Shown piece by piece: positions 31,659-40,913 of a DNA stretch of 64,000 nt. The stretch's first letter is position 1. Each line of letters begins with the position of its first letter. The position numbers and the translations under genes are program-made. Origin of the DNA: JAWKOK01 sp963698255 (GTDB lineage: Bacteria > Chloroflexota > Anaerolineae > Caldilineales > Caldilineaceae); NCBI GenBank assembly GCA_963698255.1, contig CAVOQD010000024.1, forward strand, positions 806,001 to 870,000, written 5' to 3'. The notes beneath the pieces are model-generated. The model saw nothing but the letters and a program-made list of their open reading frames with translations, did not search any database and had not been told where the DNA came from.

Positions 31659-32529
31659 TCATATACAATCTACCACAAGAGTATCGTACGCAAACGTAAC
31701 ATCCCATCCTCGTTGAGCGCGCAATTTCTGCGCCACCTGCGCAAAGATCGTCCGGCGTATTGCCCTCCGGCTCCTCAATATGGGCAAAGATGAGTCGGCC
31801 CGGCGCAAGCGCATCGACCATGGCCAGGGTCTCCGTAAAGGTGGCTTCGCTCTGCAAAACCGGATGTTCGAGCGGAATCGTGCGTTCACCGGTCAACGGA
31901 TCGAATTCAAAGACGCCCGTCGGCAACACAGCCAGATCCACGCCGCGCCATTCATCCGGCGGCGTCCACCCGTAGAGTTCATCCATGGCGATCAATATGC
32001 GTCGCCCGCCGTCGATCTCCTCAAAGAGAAAGGCATAGACATAGGCCTCCGCCACCGGATGCGCGCTGATCGACCAGCCGCCGAGTTCGATCGGGCGATC
32101 AAACGGACGCACTTCAACGACGCCGGCATTCTGCAGATAGCGAAAGTTCTCCGCCAGGCCAAGTTGGACCTCGAAATCCGCGGCAACCTGCGGCGGCAGG
32201 TAGATGGGCGTGCACTCATGGTTCGGCGGCCAGTTGCGCCAGTCCCAGTTGCGCGTCTCGTACATGCGGCGGCCGGCCGTGTGATCGGGATGCCAGTGGC
32301 TGTAGAACCCGGCGGCAATGTGGTCGATGCCGGCGCGATCCACCTGCAAGGCCGATTCCTCGGGCGTGTCGATCAACACATCCGGCCCGTGGACGAAGAC
32401 GCTCGGGCCGGTCCGCTCCCACGGGATGCCATGGGTGCGTGCGCCGACACAAAGCTCGCACAAACAGCCGGGGCGCGGCGTGCGAATGGCGCCGGCTGTG
32501 CCCAGAAATTCAATCGAGAGTTTGGCCAT
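31659..32529 (-). CDS. metallo-beta-lactamase fold hydrolase, PhnP-like
   Basis: About 290 residues with the N-terminal LSIEFLGTAGAIRTPRPGC and a GCLCELC cysteine cluster like that of PhnP. The zinc motif HWHPDHTAG follows (in YSHWHPDH). Further metal ligands are probably in HPVAEAY and the AMDELYG and FAHIEE regions. PhnP relatives are cyclic-phosphate phosphodiesterases, so a phosphodiesterase role is plausible but unproven. The start at 32529 has GGAGG at good spacing. The frame breaks near 31755; restored, the end reads AQKLRAQRGWDVTFAYD and stops at 31659. It lies upstream of hisA on the same strand. Confidence 0.82.
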
Positions 32530-32555
32530 GATCGCCTCCATAAAGAGCATTTGCC

Positions 32556-32830
32556 ACAGATGAGTTCACTGCAAGAACCACGAATTTCACAGATTGCACG
32601 AATTTTCTCAGTGGTGCAGCACGTTCATTCCATTTAGAGCGTCGGGTATCCGCCGAGGAGCGCTCAGAACGACAAATCGTGAACGACTGAGGTTCTGTAC
32701 AGATAGGACACAGATCGTTTCGTCGTCACGCCGGCCCCACACTTTGCCGGAAGATATCTGTGAGTATCAGGTGTCTATCTGTGGCCATCTGTGGCGAATC
32801 TTTTGTTTTTGCAGCAGAGTCACAGATGAT
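32556..32830. repeat. disrupted CACGAAT palindrome (copy 2) holding a second palindrome
   Basis: The left end (ATGAGTTCACTGCAAGAACC, then CACGAATTTCAC) and right end (TTTTTGCAGCAGAGTCAC) match the element at 800-905. Here they are separated by about 180 bases that contain another imperfect palindrome (ACAGATAGGACACAGATC against GTGTCTATCTGTGG). No gene is seen in this 330-base gap. Confidence 0.75.
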
Positions 32831-32890
32831 TTCGACAGCCCCCGGCATCTGCGACCGCACGATGCGACCGCAAATGTCCCTGCAACTTCC

Positions 32891-33469
32891 TCAAGGCGAG
32901 CGCAAGGGCCCGCCGGCAGTCGACTCAAAGTCCGAGAGCAGTTCGCCTGCCACAGGATCCGCCAACGCCACGGCGCCGAAGTTGAGCGCCTGCCAGTCGG
33001 CATAGCGGACGCAAGACTGGTTCAGCAGATGGGCGCGATAGAGACTCAACACCAGACCATGCGAGACCAGCGCCAAACACTGATCGGGATATGCCCGGCA
33101 GAGATCATCGATGCCTTTGACGAACCGATGCAGTGCGCCCGCCGCCGGTTCCCAGCCGCCGACTGAATCTTCGGGCCGAGAAAACGCCGCGCGGACTTGT
33201 TCGCCGTGGTCGTCGATCCAGCCGCCTCGCCGCAGTTCATCGAATCGCCTATCGACCACGACCGGCATGGCTCGCTGGGCAATCACCGGTTCAACGGTCA
33301 ACCGGGTTTTTGGTTCGCTGCTGAGCACGATGCGCTGCACCGAGTCCCACAGGGGAAGGCAAGCCAACAACTGACTCTGCTCGACACCGCGAGTCGACAG
33401 ACGCCAAATACGCGCGTCGACCTGCATGATCTGTTCAGTGTGGGCGTGGGTAATCAGGTAGAGGCGCAC
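32891..33469 (-). CDS. histidine phosphatase family protein with altered RHG motif
   Basis: The 192-residue product follows the phosphoglycerate-mutase-like fold. Its N-terminal motif is LITHAHTE instead of the usual RHGET: the catalytic His is kept but Arg, Gly and Glu are replaced. The second His is in LALVSHGLVLSLY, and a VLSSEPKTRLTVEPV segment matches the family's SxxxRxxxTA region loosely. It starts with GTG, 32 bases after hisH, so it belongs to the histidine-cluster transcript. A phosphatase acting on a histidine intermediate is possible, but this is inference. It is intact. Confidence 0.75.
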   Translation of the reverse strand: MRLYLITHAHTEQIMQVDARIWRLSTRGVEQSQLLACLPLWDSVQRIVLSSEPKTRLTVEPVIAQRAMPVVVDRRFDELRRGGWIDDHGEQVRAAFSRPEDSVGGWEPAAGALHRFVKGIDDLCRAYPDQCLALVSHGLVLSLYRAHLLNQSCVRYADWQALNFGAVALADPVAGELLSDFESTAGGPLRSP

Positions 33470-33501
33470 GAGTTAGCCGGCAGCCGGGCAGAGTGGTTCG
33501 T

Positions 33502-34172
33502 TCAACCGACGGCAGTCGCTTCGCCGACCACCATCTGCATGAAATTTGTGAGGATCCGCAGTCCGACAGTATGACTCTTTTCGGGATGTGGCTGTATGCC
33601 CCAGGCATTCTTGTAGCGCACGATGCTCGGATAGTCGATGCCGTAGTCCGTCTTGGCAAGGACGGCGTCATTGTCGGCCGCGTCGCAATAATAGCTGTGG
33701 GCGAAGTAGGCGTAGGCGCCGTCAGGCACGCCGGCCAAGCAGGGAATCTTCGTGCTGCTTGTGCAACTGGTTCCAGCCGATCTGGGGAATGCGCAGGGTG
33801 CGGCCGGCATGGGTCGGATCGGCCATCTGATCCGGGAAGCGCCGAACTCGTCCGGGAATGAGGTGCAGCCCTTCGTGTTGCCCCATCTCCTCGCTCTCGT
33901 CGAAGAGCAGTTGCATGCCGACGCAGATGCCCAACAGCGGCAGCCCCGCGGCCACTGCATCAAGCAGGGGCTGCTCCAACTGCTGGTCGCGCAGGTTGTT
34001 GACGCTGTCGCCGAACGCGCCTTGGCCCGGCAAGACGACGGCATGCCAGCGCGTCAGATCGGTGGGCGTATCGACGATATCGACGGGAATGCCCAGCGGG
34101 GCGGCCAGTTGATTCAAAAGCCTTGTAGACGCTGCGCAGGTTGCCCACGCCATAGTCGAGAATCGCTATCAT
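33502..34172 (-). CDS. hisH: imidazole glycerol phosphate synthase, glutamine amidotransferase subunit, frameshifted twice
   Basis: The class-I glutaminase partner of HisF. Motifs in order: IAILDYGVGNLRSVYKA, VVLPGQGAFGDSV, the nucleophile elbow GICVGMQLLF (catalytic Cys), RIPQIGWNQL, YFAHSYYCD and the His-Glu pair in WGIQPHPEKS. Frames break near 34118 (after VYKAF) and 33745 (in EDSLLAGVPDG). All catalytic residues remain. Its ATG overlaps the stop of the upstream DUF402 gene (ATGA), showing operon coupling. Confidence 0.92.
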
Positions 34173-34709
34173 TCGGGTCGTCCCAGATCGAGTTCGAAAT
34201 TGCGGATAATGGCAGGCGGAAATGCCTGTTTGGCAGTGGCCAGCGTCATTGCGCGGATGCGTTGTTCGGCCTCTGCCGCTTCCTCCGGCGCAATGTCTGC
34301 GCAGGCAACAGCGGCATCATACTCGATCTTCGTTCAGGACCATCACGTTGCCGTCCGCCATCCAGAGGCCCAGAATCAGATCGCTTGTTTTCAAGCCGTG
34401 CTCTCCGCCCAAAAAGGGCAAACAGACCGGCGCGTAGATGCCGACCACGTGGCCATCATCGGCAAAATACTTCTCGACGACGTGCTCTGTCTTCAGCAAC
34501 CAGAATCGAAACCAGATATACCCAGGTGCGGCCACATCCGTATCGTAGATCGTCTTTGTCGGTGCGTCCTCATTCCATGTGACTCTTTCAACCAACAGAT
34601 CGCTCAGCCGCTCGATGCGATAGTCGGTCATGTATTCGACTGTGCGCCACTGGCCTGGCGTGATCTCTTTAGGCATGGTTTCTGCAAAGACGGGCTGCGA
34701 TGTAAGCAT
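34169..34709 (-). CDS. DUF402 domain-containing protein, one frameshift
   Basis: About 180 residues with the DUF402 pattern: APGYIWFRFWL, HVVEKYFADDGHVVGIY, DLILGLWMADGNVMVLNE, then a helical C-terminus (EEAAEAEQRIRAM, AKQAFPPAII). The family is found in nucleotide phosphatases and FAU-1-like RNA-binding proteins, so a nucleotide-related role is possible. The frame breaks near 34325 after VLNE; the restored end stops at 34169, overlapping hisH by four bases. That overlap is good evidence that the restored frame is real. The start may be 34709 or the internal ATG at 34676. Confidence 0.75.
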
Positions 34710-34720
34710 GATGGGTAAGG

Positions 34721-35537
34721 CTAGTATTTCTTGACAACGGCACGATAGGCAGCCGGCTCGCGATACTGGATGAGCTGGCGATCCTCGCGCACGACGCGCA
34801 CCCGATCCAGGTCGATGGTGGCGACGGCGTAGCCTTCGATGGGCTCATCCAGAACCGTGTAGAGTTCAGCCGACGGGCCGACAATCAGGCTGTCGCCGGC
34901 GAAACGCATGGTCGGCTCTTCGCCGACACGGTTGGTCGCGGCCACAAAGACGGCGTTTTCGCAGGCTCGGCTGACCAGATGGGCCCGCCATGAATCCTGG
35001 AATTGCTCTTCCCAGTTGGCGCTGACGACGATCAATTCCGCGCCCTCAAGCGTCAGGCTGCGCGCCGCCTCGGGAAAGGCCAGATCCGTGCCGGAGGTCA
35101 GGCCGAATCGTCCCCATTCGGCTTCGACGGTGATAAAGCGAAAGCCGTTGCGGAAGACCTGTCGTTCCTCGCCCAGCAGATGCACCTTGCGATATTCGCC
35201 GGCCAGATCGCCCTCGGGGCCGATACAGACGATGCCGTTGTAGAGGATGCTCTCGACCTTCTCCTTGATCACCAGGCCGAAGACAATGTGGGTGTTGAAG
35301 TCACTGGCCCGTTTGGAGAGCTAGTTGGTCACATGGCCGGGCACTCGTTCCGCCAGATCCGTGGCGCGCAGGCCCAGTTCGGCCCCGGTATAGCTCAGTT
35401 CAGGGAAAGATGATCAGATCCGTGTTCTGCTCGCTGCAGATGCGCTCAACAAAGTCGTTCATCTTGCGCAGGTTGGCTTCCGGATTGGCCAACTCCGGGG
35501 CCATCTGAACGAGTGCGACGGTGATTTCACGTGCCAT
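34721..35537 (-). CDS. carbon-nitrogen hydrolase (nitrilase-like), interrupted and lacking the catalytic Cys
   Basis: About 270 residues of the nitrilase superfamily: MAREITVALVQMAPELANPE, the Glu motif LIIFPELSYTG and the Lys motif GEYRKVHLLGE. The third motif reads GLTSGTDLAFPEAAR, where a Cys is expected at the second Gly. The gene is also broken by a one-base insertion near 35405 and by an in-frame TAG near 35322 (VTN-stop-LSKRAS). It may be a pseudogene, a non-catalytic protein or a victim of sequence errors. GAGGAG precedes the ATG at 35537. It heads the minus-strand run DUF402-hisH-phosphatase. Confidence 0.8.
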
Positions 35538-35594
35538 AGAAAAAGCTCCTCATCAAGGTTTCACCCTGCAACAGGGCCAATTTTGTCGGGCAGA

Positions 35595-35600
35595 AGTATA
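35595..35600 (-). promoter_or_regulatory. putative -10 element for the nitrilase/hisH transcript
   Basis: Minus-strand TATACT in the context GTGCTATACT, about 60 bases upstream of the start at 35537. The same context occurs before the TPP riboswitch. The -35 is not clear. Confidence 0.4.
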
Positions 35601-35615
35601 GCACAGTTGTGCGAA

Positions 35616-35645
35616 TTCACCATTTATTCTCTCTTGCGTTACAAT
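35616..35645 (+). promoter_or_regulatory. putative promoter of lspA
   Basis: TTCACC and TACAAT are separated by 18 bases, ending 30 bases before the lspA start. The -35 match is weak; the -10 is good. It faces the minus-strand promoter in the same short divergent gap. Confidence 0.4.
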
Positions 35646-35675
35646 GGTGCCAATGTCATTTATTGGAGGTTGAAG

Positions 35676-36239
35676 ATGAGCAAAATTACACACTGGTTCC
35701 GCTCAGCATGGCTGGTCCTTCTGATTGCGGGCATCGTGATCTTTCTCGATCAATGGACCAAACAACTGACGCGTGATCGGTTGCCCGAATATGTCGACAC
35801 CATTCCGATCCCAGCGCTGGGCGAATATTTCATCTTCCAGCGGGTGCGCAACTATGGCGCCGCCTTCGGCATCCTACAGAATCAGCAGATCCTATTCGTG
35901 GTGATTGCGGCGGTTGTCATCATTGCCATTCTGACCTATGTCCGTTATTTGCCCATGGACCGCTTCTGGGTTCGGGTCTTTCTGGGTCTTCAATTGGGCG
36001 GCGCCGTCGGCAATCTGATCGACCGCGTCAACCAGACTGACGAAGCCGGCCGCGGTTATGTCACCGACTTCATCAAGATCGGCGTCCCAGGGGTCTATTA
36101 TTGGCCGAATTTCAACATTGCAGACAGTGCGATTGTCGTGGGCGTCATCGGGCTAGGCGTCTACATTTTGTGGGAAGATATGCAGGCTCAGCGAGCAGAG
36201 AAGGAAGCCAAGGTCGTCGAGACGGATGCCTCGACGTAG
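35676..36239 (+). CDS. lspA: lipoprotein signal peptidase (signal peptidase II)
   Basis: The 187-residue membrane aspartyl protease removes signal peptides from diacylated prolipoproteins. Four helices are visible. Conserved motifs: FLDQWTK, VRNYGAAFGIL, GGAVGNLIDR (first catalytic Asp) and FNIADSAI (second catalytic Asp), with VTDFIKI between. A charged tail of about 20 residues follows the last helix. GGAGG precedes the ATG at 35676. It fits with the many lipoproteins encoded in this window. It is intact. Confidence 0.95.
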   Translation: MSKITHWFRSAWLVLLIAGIVIFLDQWTKQLTRDRLPEYVDTIPIPALGEYFIFQRVRNYGAAFGILQNQQILFVVIAAVVIIAILTYVRYLPMDRFWVRVFLGLQLGGAVGNLIDRVNQTDEAGRGYVTDFIKIGVPGVYYWPNFNIADSAIVVGVIGLGVYILWEDMQAQRAEKEAKVVETDAST

Positions 36240-36242
36240 TTT

Positions 36243-36300
36243 TGCCGAGACGAGAACGAGCAACGAGAACGAGCAACGAGAACGAGAACGAGAACGAATC
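36243..36300. repeat. GAGAAC/GAACGA hexamer tandem repeat (array 1)
   Basis: Repeated GAGAACGAGCAACGAGAACG units fill the 3' flank of lspA. A similar array lies at 50956-51022. Confidence 0.85.
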
Positions 36301-36340
36301 TTAGTCCGAGTTTTGCTGTACCGAAAATTATGCCATTTCA

Positions 36341-36385
36341 GTCGCACCGGTCCGCTGTTCGAACTTCGGCTCTGGTGCGACTTTT
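36341..36385 (+). terminator. intrinsic terminator downstream of lspA
   Basis: GTCGCACC pairs with GGTGCGAC around a loop that contains a smaller GTTCGAAC palindrome; TTTT follows directly. It lies between lspA and the pseudouridine synthase gene. Confidence 0.55.
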
Positions 36386-36424
36386 CGTTCGGCTTATGTC
36401 AACGCCGAACAGCCAAGGATGATT

Positions 36425-37435
36425 ATGCAGGTCCTACCCGTTCAACCCGGTCCCGACGCCCAACCGACAACGCTGATTGTGCCCGATGATGCTCAGGGCC
36501 AACGGCTGGATCGCTGGTTGTCAACGAAGCTGCCGGATCGCAGTCGCAGCGAGATTCAGCGCTGGATCAAGGAGGAAGTCGTAACCGTCGATGACGCCCT
36601 GCCACGGGCCAGCGTGCGCATCGAAGCGGGGCAGACGGTCGTCGTCCGCATACCGGCCACCATTGCCGACACGCCGATCACCGCCAGCGATCTCCCGCTC
36701 ACCATCCTCTTCGAGAACGACGATCTGCTGGTGATCGACAAGGCCGCCGGCATGGTCGTCCACCCGGCGGCGGGCCACGCCGACGACACGATGGTCAACG
36801 CGATTCTGCACCACTGCCCGGAGATCGAGGGCGTGGGCGGCGAGCGCCGGCCGGGGCTTGTGCATCGCCTGGACAAGGAGACATCCGGCGTGATCGTGGT
36901 GGCCAAAAACGACCGCACCCACCGTGACCTGCAGGCCCAGTTCAAGGCCAGAACCGTCTACAAGGAGTATTTGGCCCTGGTCGAAGGACGGATGGAGCCG
37001 CGGGATGGACGCATCAACGCACCCATGGGGCGCCATCCGGTCGACCGCAAACGCCAGGCGATTTTGCCGCCCGATCCGGTCACGGGCGTGTCCCCCGGGC
37101 GCGAGGCCATCACCGAATACTATACATTGGGCGAATACGGTATCGAATTGCCGCGCTCCCAGGGCTACGGCCAGTTCACGCTACTGCGCGTCATCCTGCG
37201 ACACGGGCGCACCCACCAGATCCGGGTCCACTTCGCCTGGCGCAAACATCCGGTCGTCGGCGACACCGTCTATGGATTCAATCGGCAGCGCATCCCCATC
37301 AACCGGCAGTTTCTCCACGCGCACAAACTGCGGCTGCGCTTGCCCGGCAAGGATGGCGTCGACGGCGAGGAACGGACGTTCGTCGCGCCGCTGCCGGACG
37401 ATCTGGTGGACGTGCTCAATCGTCTAGAGGAATAA
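36425..37435 (+). CDS. rluD: RluA/RluD family ribosomal pseudouridine synthase
   Basis: The product of about 337 residues has an N-terminal S4 RNA-binding domain (RLDRWLSTKLPDRSRSEIQR) and a catalytic domain with LLVIDKAAGMVVHPA, the catalytic-Asp motif VHRLDKETSG, YLALVEG and GRTHQIRVHF. RluD-type enzymes make pseudouridines in 23S rRNA, but related members modify other sites, so the exact target is uncertain. The second ATG (36425) is chosen because AAGG is correctly spaced from it. The gene follows lspA, the same order as in many bacteria. Confidence 0.9.
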   Translation: MQVLPVQPGPDAQPTTLIVPDDAQGQRLDRWLSTKLPDRSRSEIQRWIKEEVVTVDDALPRASVRIEAGQTVVVRIPATIADTPITASDLPLTILFENDDLLVIDKAAGMVVHPAAGHADDTMVNAILHHCPEIEGVGGERRPGLVHRLDKETSGVIVVAKNDRTHRDLQAQFKARTVYKEYLALVEGRMEPRDGRINAPMGRHPVDRKRQAILPPDPVTGVSPGREAITEYYTLGEYGIELPRSQGYGQFTLLRVILRHGRTHQIRVHFAWRKHPVVGDTVYGFNRQRIPINRQFLHAHKLRLRLPGKDGVDGEERTFVAPLPDDLVDVLNRLEE

Positions 37436-37452
37436 CTGCATAGCCTGCCACG

Positions 37453-37555
37453 AATGGATCGCGGATTAGGCTGATTTGACGGATCGGGCCGGATATTTTT
37501 CGGGTTTTGTCCGGTTTCATCCGCCTGATTCGCCTAATCCGCGGTCTATTCGGTC
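37453..37555. repeat. dispersed palindrome, GCGGATTAGG family (copy 2)
   Basis: GATCGCGGATTAGGCTGATT opposes TGATTCGCCTAATCCGCGGT around a GC/AT-mixed centre. It lies between two co-directional genes. Confidence 0.8.
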
Positions 37556-37589
37556 ACCATCTGTTTCGTTACCCGTAGGAGCAAATTTG

Positions 37590-38101
37590 ATGTCAAATAG
37601 CTCGCCGTCAACCAATCCGGTCGCTGATGGGGATTACTCACGTGGCTTCCCCCGCAAAGTTGCGGCGTCAGGCATGTTCTTTGTGAACGAGCAACGGCAG
37701 ATTCTGCTGGTCAATCCCACGTACAAAGAGGTCTGGGAGATCCCGGGCGGGGTTGTCGAAGCCATGGAAGCGCCGCGTGCAGCCTGCATCCGCGAGGTGG
37801 AGGAGGAGATCGGATTGCTGATCGATCCAGGGCGGCTACTGAGCATCGACTACGTTGCCAGGCCCGCGCACAATGATGAAATCGTACGCTTCATCTTCTG
37901 GGGCGGCGTCCTGCGCCAGGACCAGATCGACGCGATTGAGCTCCAGGCCGAGGAGTTGAGCGAGTTCGGCTTCTTTGACATCGCCGACGCTCAAGCCTTG
38001 ATCGAGTCCCGCGTTGGGCCGCCAGTTGGCGGAAATCCTCGACGCGCTGGAGGGCGACCGAACGGTCTACACTGAGCATCTGATAGACGAACAGACATGA
38101 G
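37590..38101 (+). CDS. Nudix hydrolase, frameshift near the C-terminus
   Basis: About 170 residues with a canonical Nudix box: GGVVEAMEAPRAA followed by REVEEEIGLLI, where all metal-binding Glu residues are kept. WEIPGG precedes it. The substrate is likely a nucleoside diphosphate derivative, but the family is too broad to name one. AGGAG stands before the ATG at 37590. The frame breaks near 38017; restored, the tail reads QLAEILDALEGDRTVY and stops at 38101. Confidence 0.85.
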
Positions 38102-38120
38102 CCACGTTAGTTGACGGATG

Positions 38121-38201
38121 TTGAAGCATTCCGGGATTAGGCCACGACCTTTCAGGCCCAACCAAGTTGTTCTGGCCTAATCTCGGAATGCTGGTTCAAC
38201 C
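38121..38201. repeat. palindrome between convergent genes
   Basis: GTTGAAGCATTCCGGGATTA and its partner TAATCTCGGAATGCTGGTTC face each other, with inner arms GGCC and GGCC. It may act as a bidirectional terminator for the Nudix and add genes. Confidence 0.7.
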
Positions 38202-39328
38202 TCATCCGGCAGCCACAAACCGGTCACACTCTGCCAGCAGGTCGGCCTTCACCGGCGCTTCCAAACCCGAAACCACAAATGCGTTGCGCGCGATACGCGC
38301 CAGATTCTCCCGATCATAGCCAAACTCGTGGGCCAGCGTCGCGTATTCCTGCACCAGAGACGTGTTGAACAGCGGCGGATCGTCGCTGTTGACGGTGACC
38401 AACATACCCATGCGATCCAGGTGAGCAAACGGGTGTTCGGCCAGCCGGCGGTAGACGTGCAGACAGACGTTGCTGGTCGGGTTGATCTCCAGCGGGATGC
38501 CACGTTCTTTGATCACGGCCAGCAGCGCCGGGTCTTCGATGGCGCGCACGCCGTGGCCCAGGCGATCGGCCTCAAGTTCAAACACGGCCCCGCGCACGCT
38601 GGCCGGTCCCATGGTCTCGCCGGCGTGGGGCACGGAGAGCAGCCCGGCCTGCTTGGCCTCGGCAAAGGCGTGGGCGAACGGCTCGGGCGGCGCGCCCACC
38701 TCAAACCCGCCCAGGCCAAAACCGACCACGCCCCGATCCATGCCCTGAATCGCATAGTCGAGCGTCCGTTCGGCCGGCTTTGGCGAATAGCCCTCGCCGT
38801 TGTGCGAACGATAGCCCCTGGGAAAACTGGCGTTGCGCGGCACGTCGAAGACCCAGCGCATCTCGACGCCGAAATCCTGCTTGGCCTGTCGACGACCGGC
38901 CTCCAGTCCCGACAGCAAGTCATCAATTGTCAGCCCTTTTGCCTGCAAGTGCGTGTGCGTATAGGGCGTGAAGGTCAGCTCTCGATAGCGGATGCCCTGG
39001 CGGGCCATGTCGGCGCCGCAGGCATGCACAATGAAGGCGAAGTCATCCGGCTCGCGCAGCAGATCCGAGATCGTCAGGTAGATCTCGACGAAATGGGGAA
39101 AGCCGGTGAAGACGAACCACTGGCGCAGGCCCGCCACATTGTCGGCCGGCAACGCGTCCAGCTTGCCGTGGCGTTTCGCCAGTGCCAGCACCGTCTCCGG
39201 CTGGATCGCCCCCTCCAGGTGGACGTGGATCTCGGCCTTGGGCAGGTCTACGAGAAAGTCGACGCATGTCTGCATCCAAGTTGTCCGGCATACGGCCCCA
39301 CAAGTTCAACTTTGTTTGCTTCCGTCAT
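38202..39328 (-). CDS. add: adenosine deaminase family protein, N-terminal frameshifts
   Basis: The core of about 355 residues shows LPKAEIHVHLEGAI (metal-binding HxH), LLSVPHAGETMGP (His and catalytic Glu region), RLGHGVRA, and VTVNSDDPPLF (metal-binding Asp). NPTSNVCL and the ending match the family. Adenosine deaminase converts adenosine to inosine; some relatives act on adenine or other substrates. The first bases are disturbed: the frame from MTEANKVELVG (ATG at 39328, with GAAGGG upstream) shifts near 39295 and 39265 before reaching VDLPKAEIH. From there the frame is unbroken. Confidence 0.87.
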
Positions 39329-39457
39329 AACGCCCTTCTCTACGTATGCTCTTGGTTCATTAAGTTGACATTCATCCCCGAAGGTGAAACTATAAGGGCA
39401 AAATGATCTGAAGGCGATTGTAACGCAGAGTGAAGTTCGAGCCGAATTCAAACTGAA

Positions 39458-40786
39458 ATGAACCTGAACCAGGGCGCAGAACGGACAACAAATCTAGACA
39501 AGGTCGATCGGGCGACGTTGCCGACGGTCGTTCGGCGTCTACGTCGCGCTCTGTGGACGGCTGGTCTACTGGTCGTCAGCCTGGTTCTGTTGGGCGCCGG
39601 CGTGCCGTCAGCATCGCAGCAGGTGAGCGCAGCGTTGTCCGCCACCGTCTCCGGTTGGACGTTCAACCTGGTCGAGTGGGAGATCAATGCCGTAGCCGAA
39701 AAAATCGGGGCAGCGGTGAACCGCCCGGCCGACGGCATTGGCCCGGAGGCGGGCGCCGACCTCGTGCGCACCTACCTGGATCGGGCGCATGAGATCGCCC
39801 AACTCGAAGGCGAGATCGAGGCCACCCTCAGTCAGAACGAGGCAGGACAGAATGAGCAGATCCAGGCGCTTCAGACGCAGGTTGCCGATCTGCGATCAGA
39901 ACAGCAGGCCATGCGCCCTGCGGTCGAACAGGTGATCGAACGGCAGGTCAGTGCGGAACTGGCCGATCTTGGCCTGACCTTCGGTGGCCGCACATTTCCG
40001 CCGGTTCAGTTCACATTCACCGAGCCGCCCAAAAAGTTGGTCGTCAGTCCGCGCGATCGTATCGCCACCGTCGACTATCGTATGCTCGTGCCTGAATTTG
40101 ACGCAGAACTGGCCGGCGCGGCAGAAGAAACCATCCTGAAGGAGCAAAACCTCAGCGCCTATGTCACCAATATTGGCGGTCTGGGCGCCTATCCGTCAAT
40201 GGTTGTGGACCGGGCAAGCCTGCCTTGGGTGCTCAGCACCGTCGCGCACGAGTGGACGCACAACTACTTGACACTCTTTCCACTGGGCCTGAGCTACAAT
40301 GCCAGTTCCGAGCTGACGATCATCAACGAGACGGTGGCCGAGATTGTGGGCAATGAAGTCGGCCAGCGCGTGTTGGAGACGACCTACCCCGAATTTGTGA
40401 CTCCTGAGCAGGGCCATGGCGAGCAGGAAGCCGAGACCATCGAGATCCCGCCCAGCGGCCCCATGCCCTTTGATTTCCGGACCGAAATGCGACGCACCCG
40501 TCTGGTTGTGGACCAATATCTGGCCGAGGGCAAGGTCGACGAAGCCGAGGCCTACATGGAAGCCCGTCGCCGGCTCTTCGTCAAGCTCGGCTATCCGCTG
40601 CGCGTGCTCAATCAGGCCTACTTCGCCTTCCACGGCAGCTACGGCACCAGCCCGTCCAGCACAAATCCGCTGGCCCCAATGTTGTTCCAGCTACGCAGCC
40701 AAGTGTCCGACGTTCAGGCATTCTTGAAAGCGGTACGGGGGATCACGTCGGCGGAAGAGTTGGAGAGCGTTCTGATCGAGAAGTAG
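39458..40786 (+). CDS. membrane-anchored putative zinc metallopeptidase
   Basis: The 442-residue product has one membrane helix near residues 31-52, followed by an acidic coiled-coil-like stretch (about residues 115-165, QNEQIQALQTQVADLRSEQQ). A globular domain then carries HEWTHNYLTLFPLG near residue 265 and a downstream Glu in NETVAEIVGNEVG. HExxH plus a Glu about 24-28 residues later is the layout of a gluzincin protease. I know no named family for it. The active domain would be outside the cell. It is intact and transcribed divergently from add. Confidence 0.65.
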   Translation: MNLNQGAERTTNLDKVDRATLPTVVRRLRRALWTAGLLVVSLVLLGAGVPSASQQVSAALSATVSGWTFNLVEWEINAVAEKIGAAVNRPADGIGPEAGADLVRTYLDRAHEIAQLEGEIEATLSQNEAGQNEQIQALQTQVADLRSEQQAMRPAVEQVIERQVSAELADLGLTFGGRTFPPVQFTFTEPPKKLVVSPRDRIATVDYRMLVPEFDAELAGAAEETILKEQNLSAYVTNIGGLGAYPSMVVDRASLPWVLSTVAHEWTHNYLTLFPLGLSYNASSELTIINETVAEIVGNEVGQRVLETTYPEFVTPEQGHGEQEAETIEIPPSGPMPFDFRTEMRRTRLVVDQYLAEGKVDEAEAYMEARRRLFVKLGYPLRVLNQAYFAFHGSYGTSPSSTNPLAPMLFQLRSQVSDVQAFLKAVRGITSAEELESVLIEK

Positions 40787-40787
40787 G

Positions 40788-40900
40788 AAAGTAGGGCAGT
40801 GGGGATTGGGGGATTAGGGAGATTGTGTATCGCAGATCGCTGAGCATCTCCAAGGTCCAATCCCGATCCCCACTGCCCCATCAACCCTACCTCCCCACCG
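40788..40900. repeat. palindrome, GTAGGGCAGTGGGGATTGGG type
   Basis: GTAGGGCAGTGGGGATTGGG opposes CCAATCCCGATCCCCACTGC, ending in CCCTAC. The 3' flank of the zincin gene runs directly into it. A related element lies at 27906-28030. Confidence 0.75.
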
Positions 40901-40913
40901 GTCACCAACCCTC

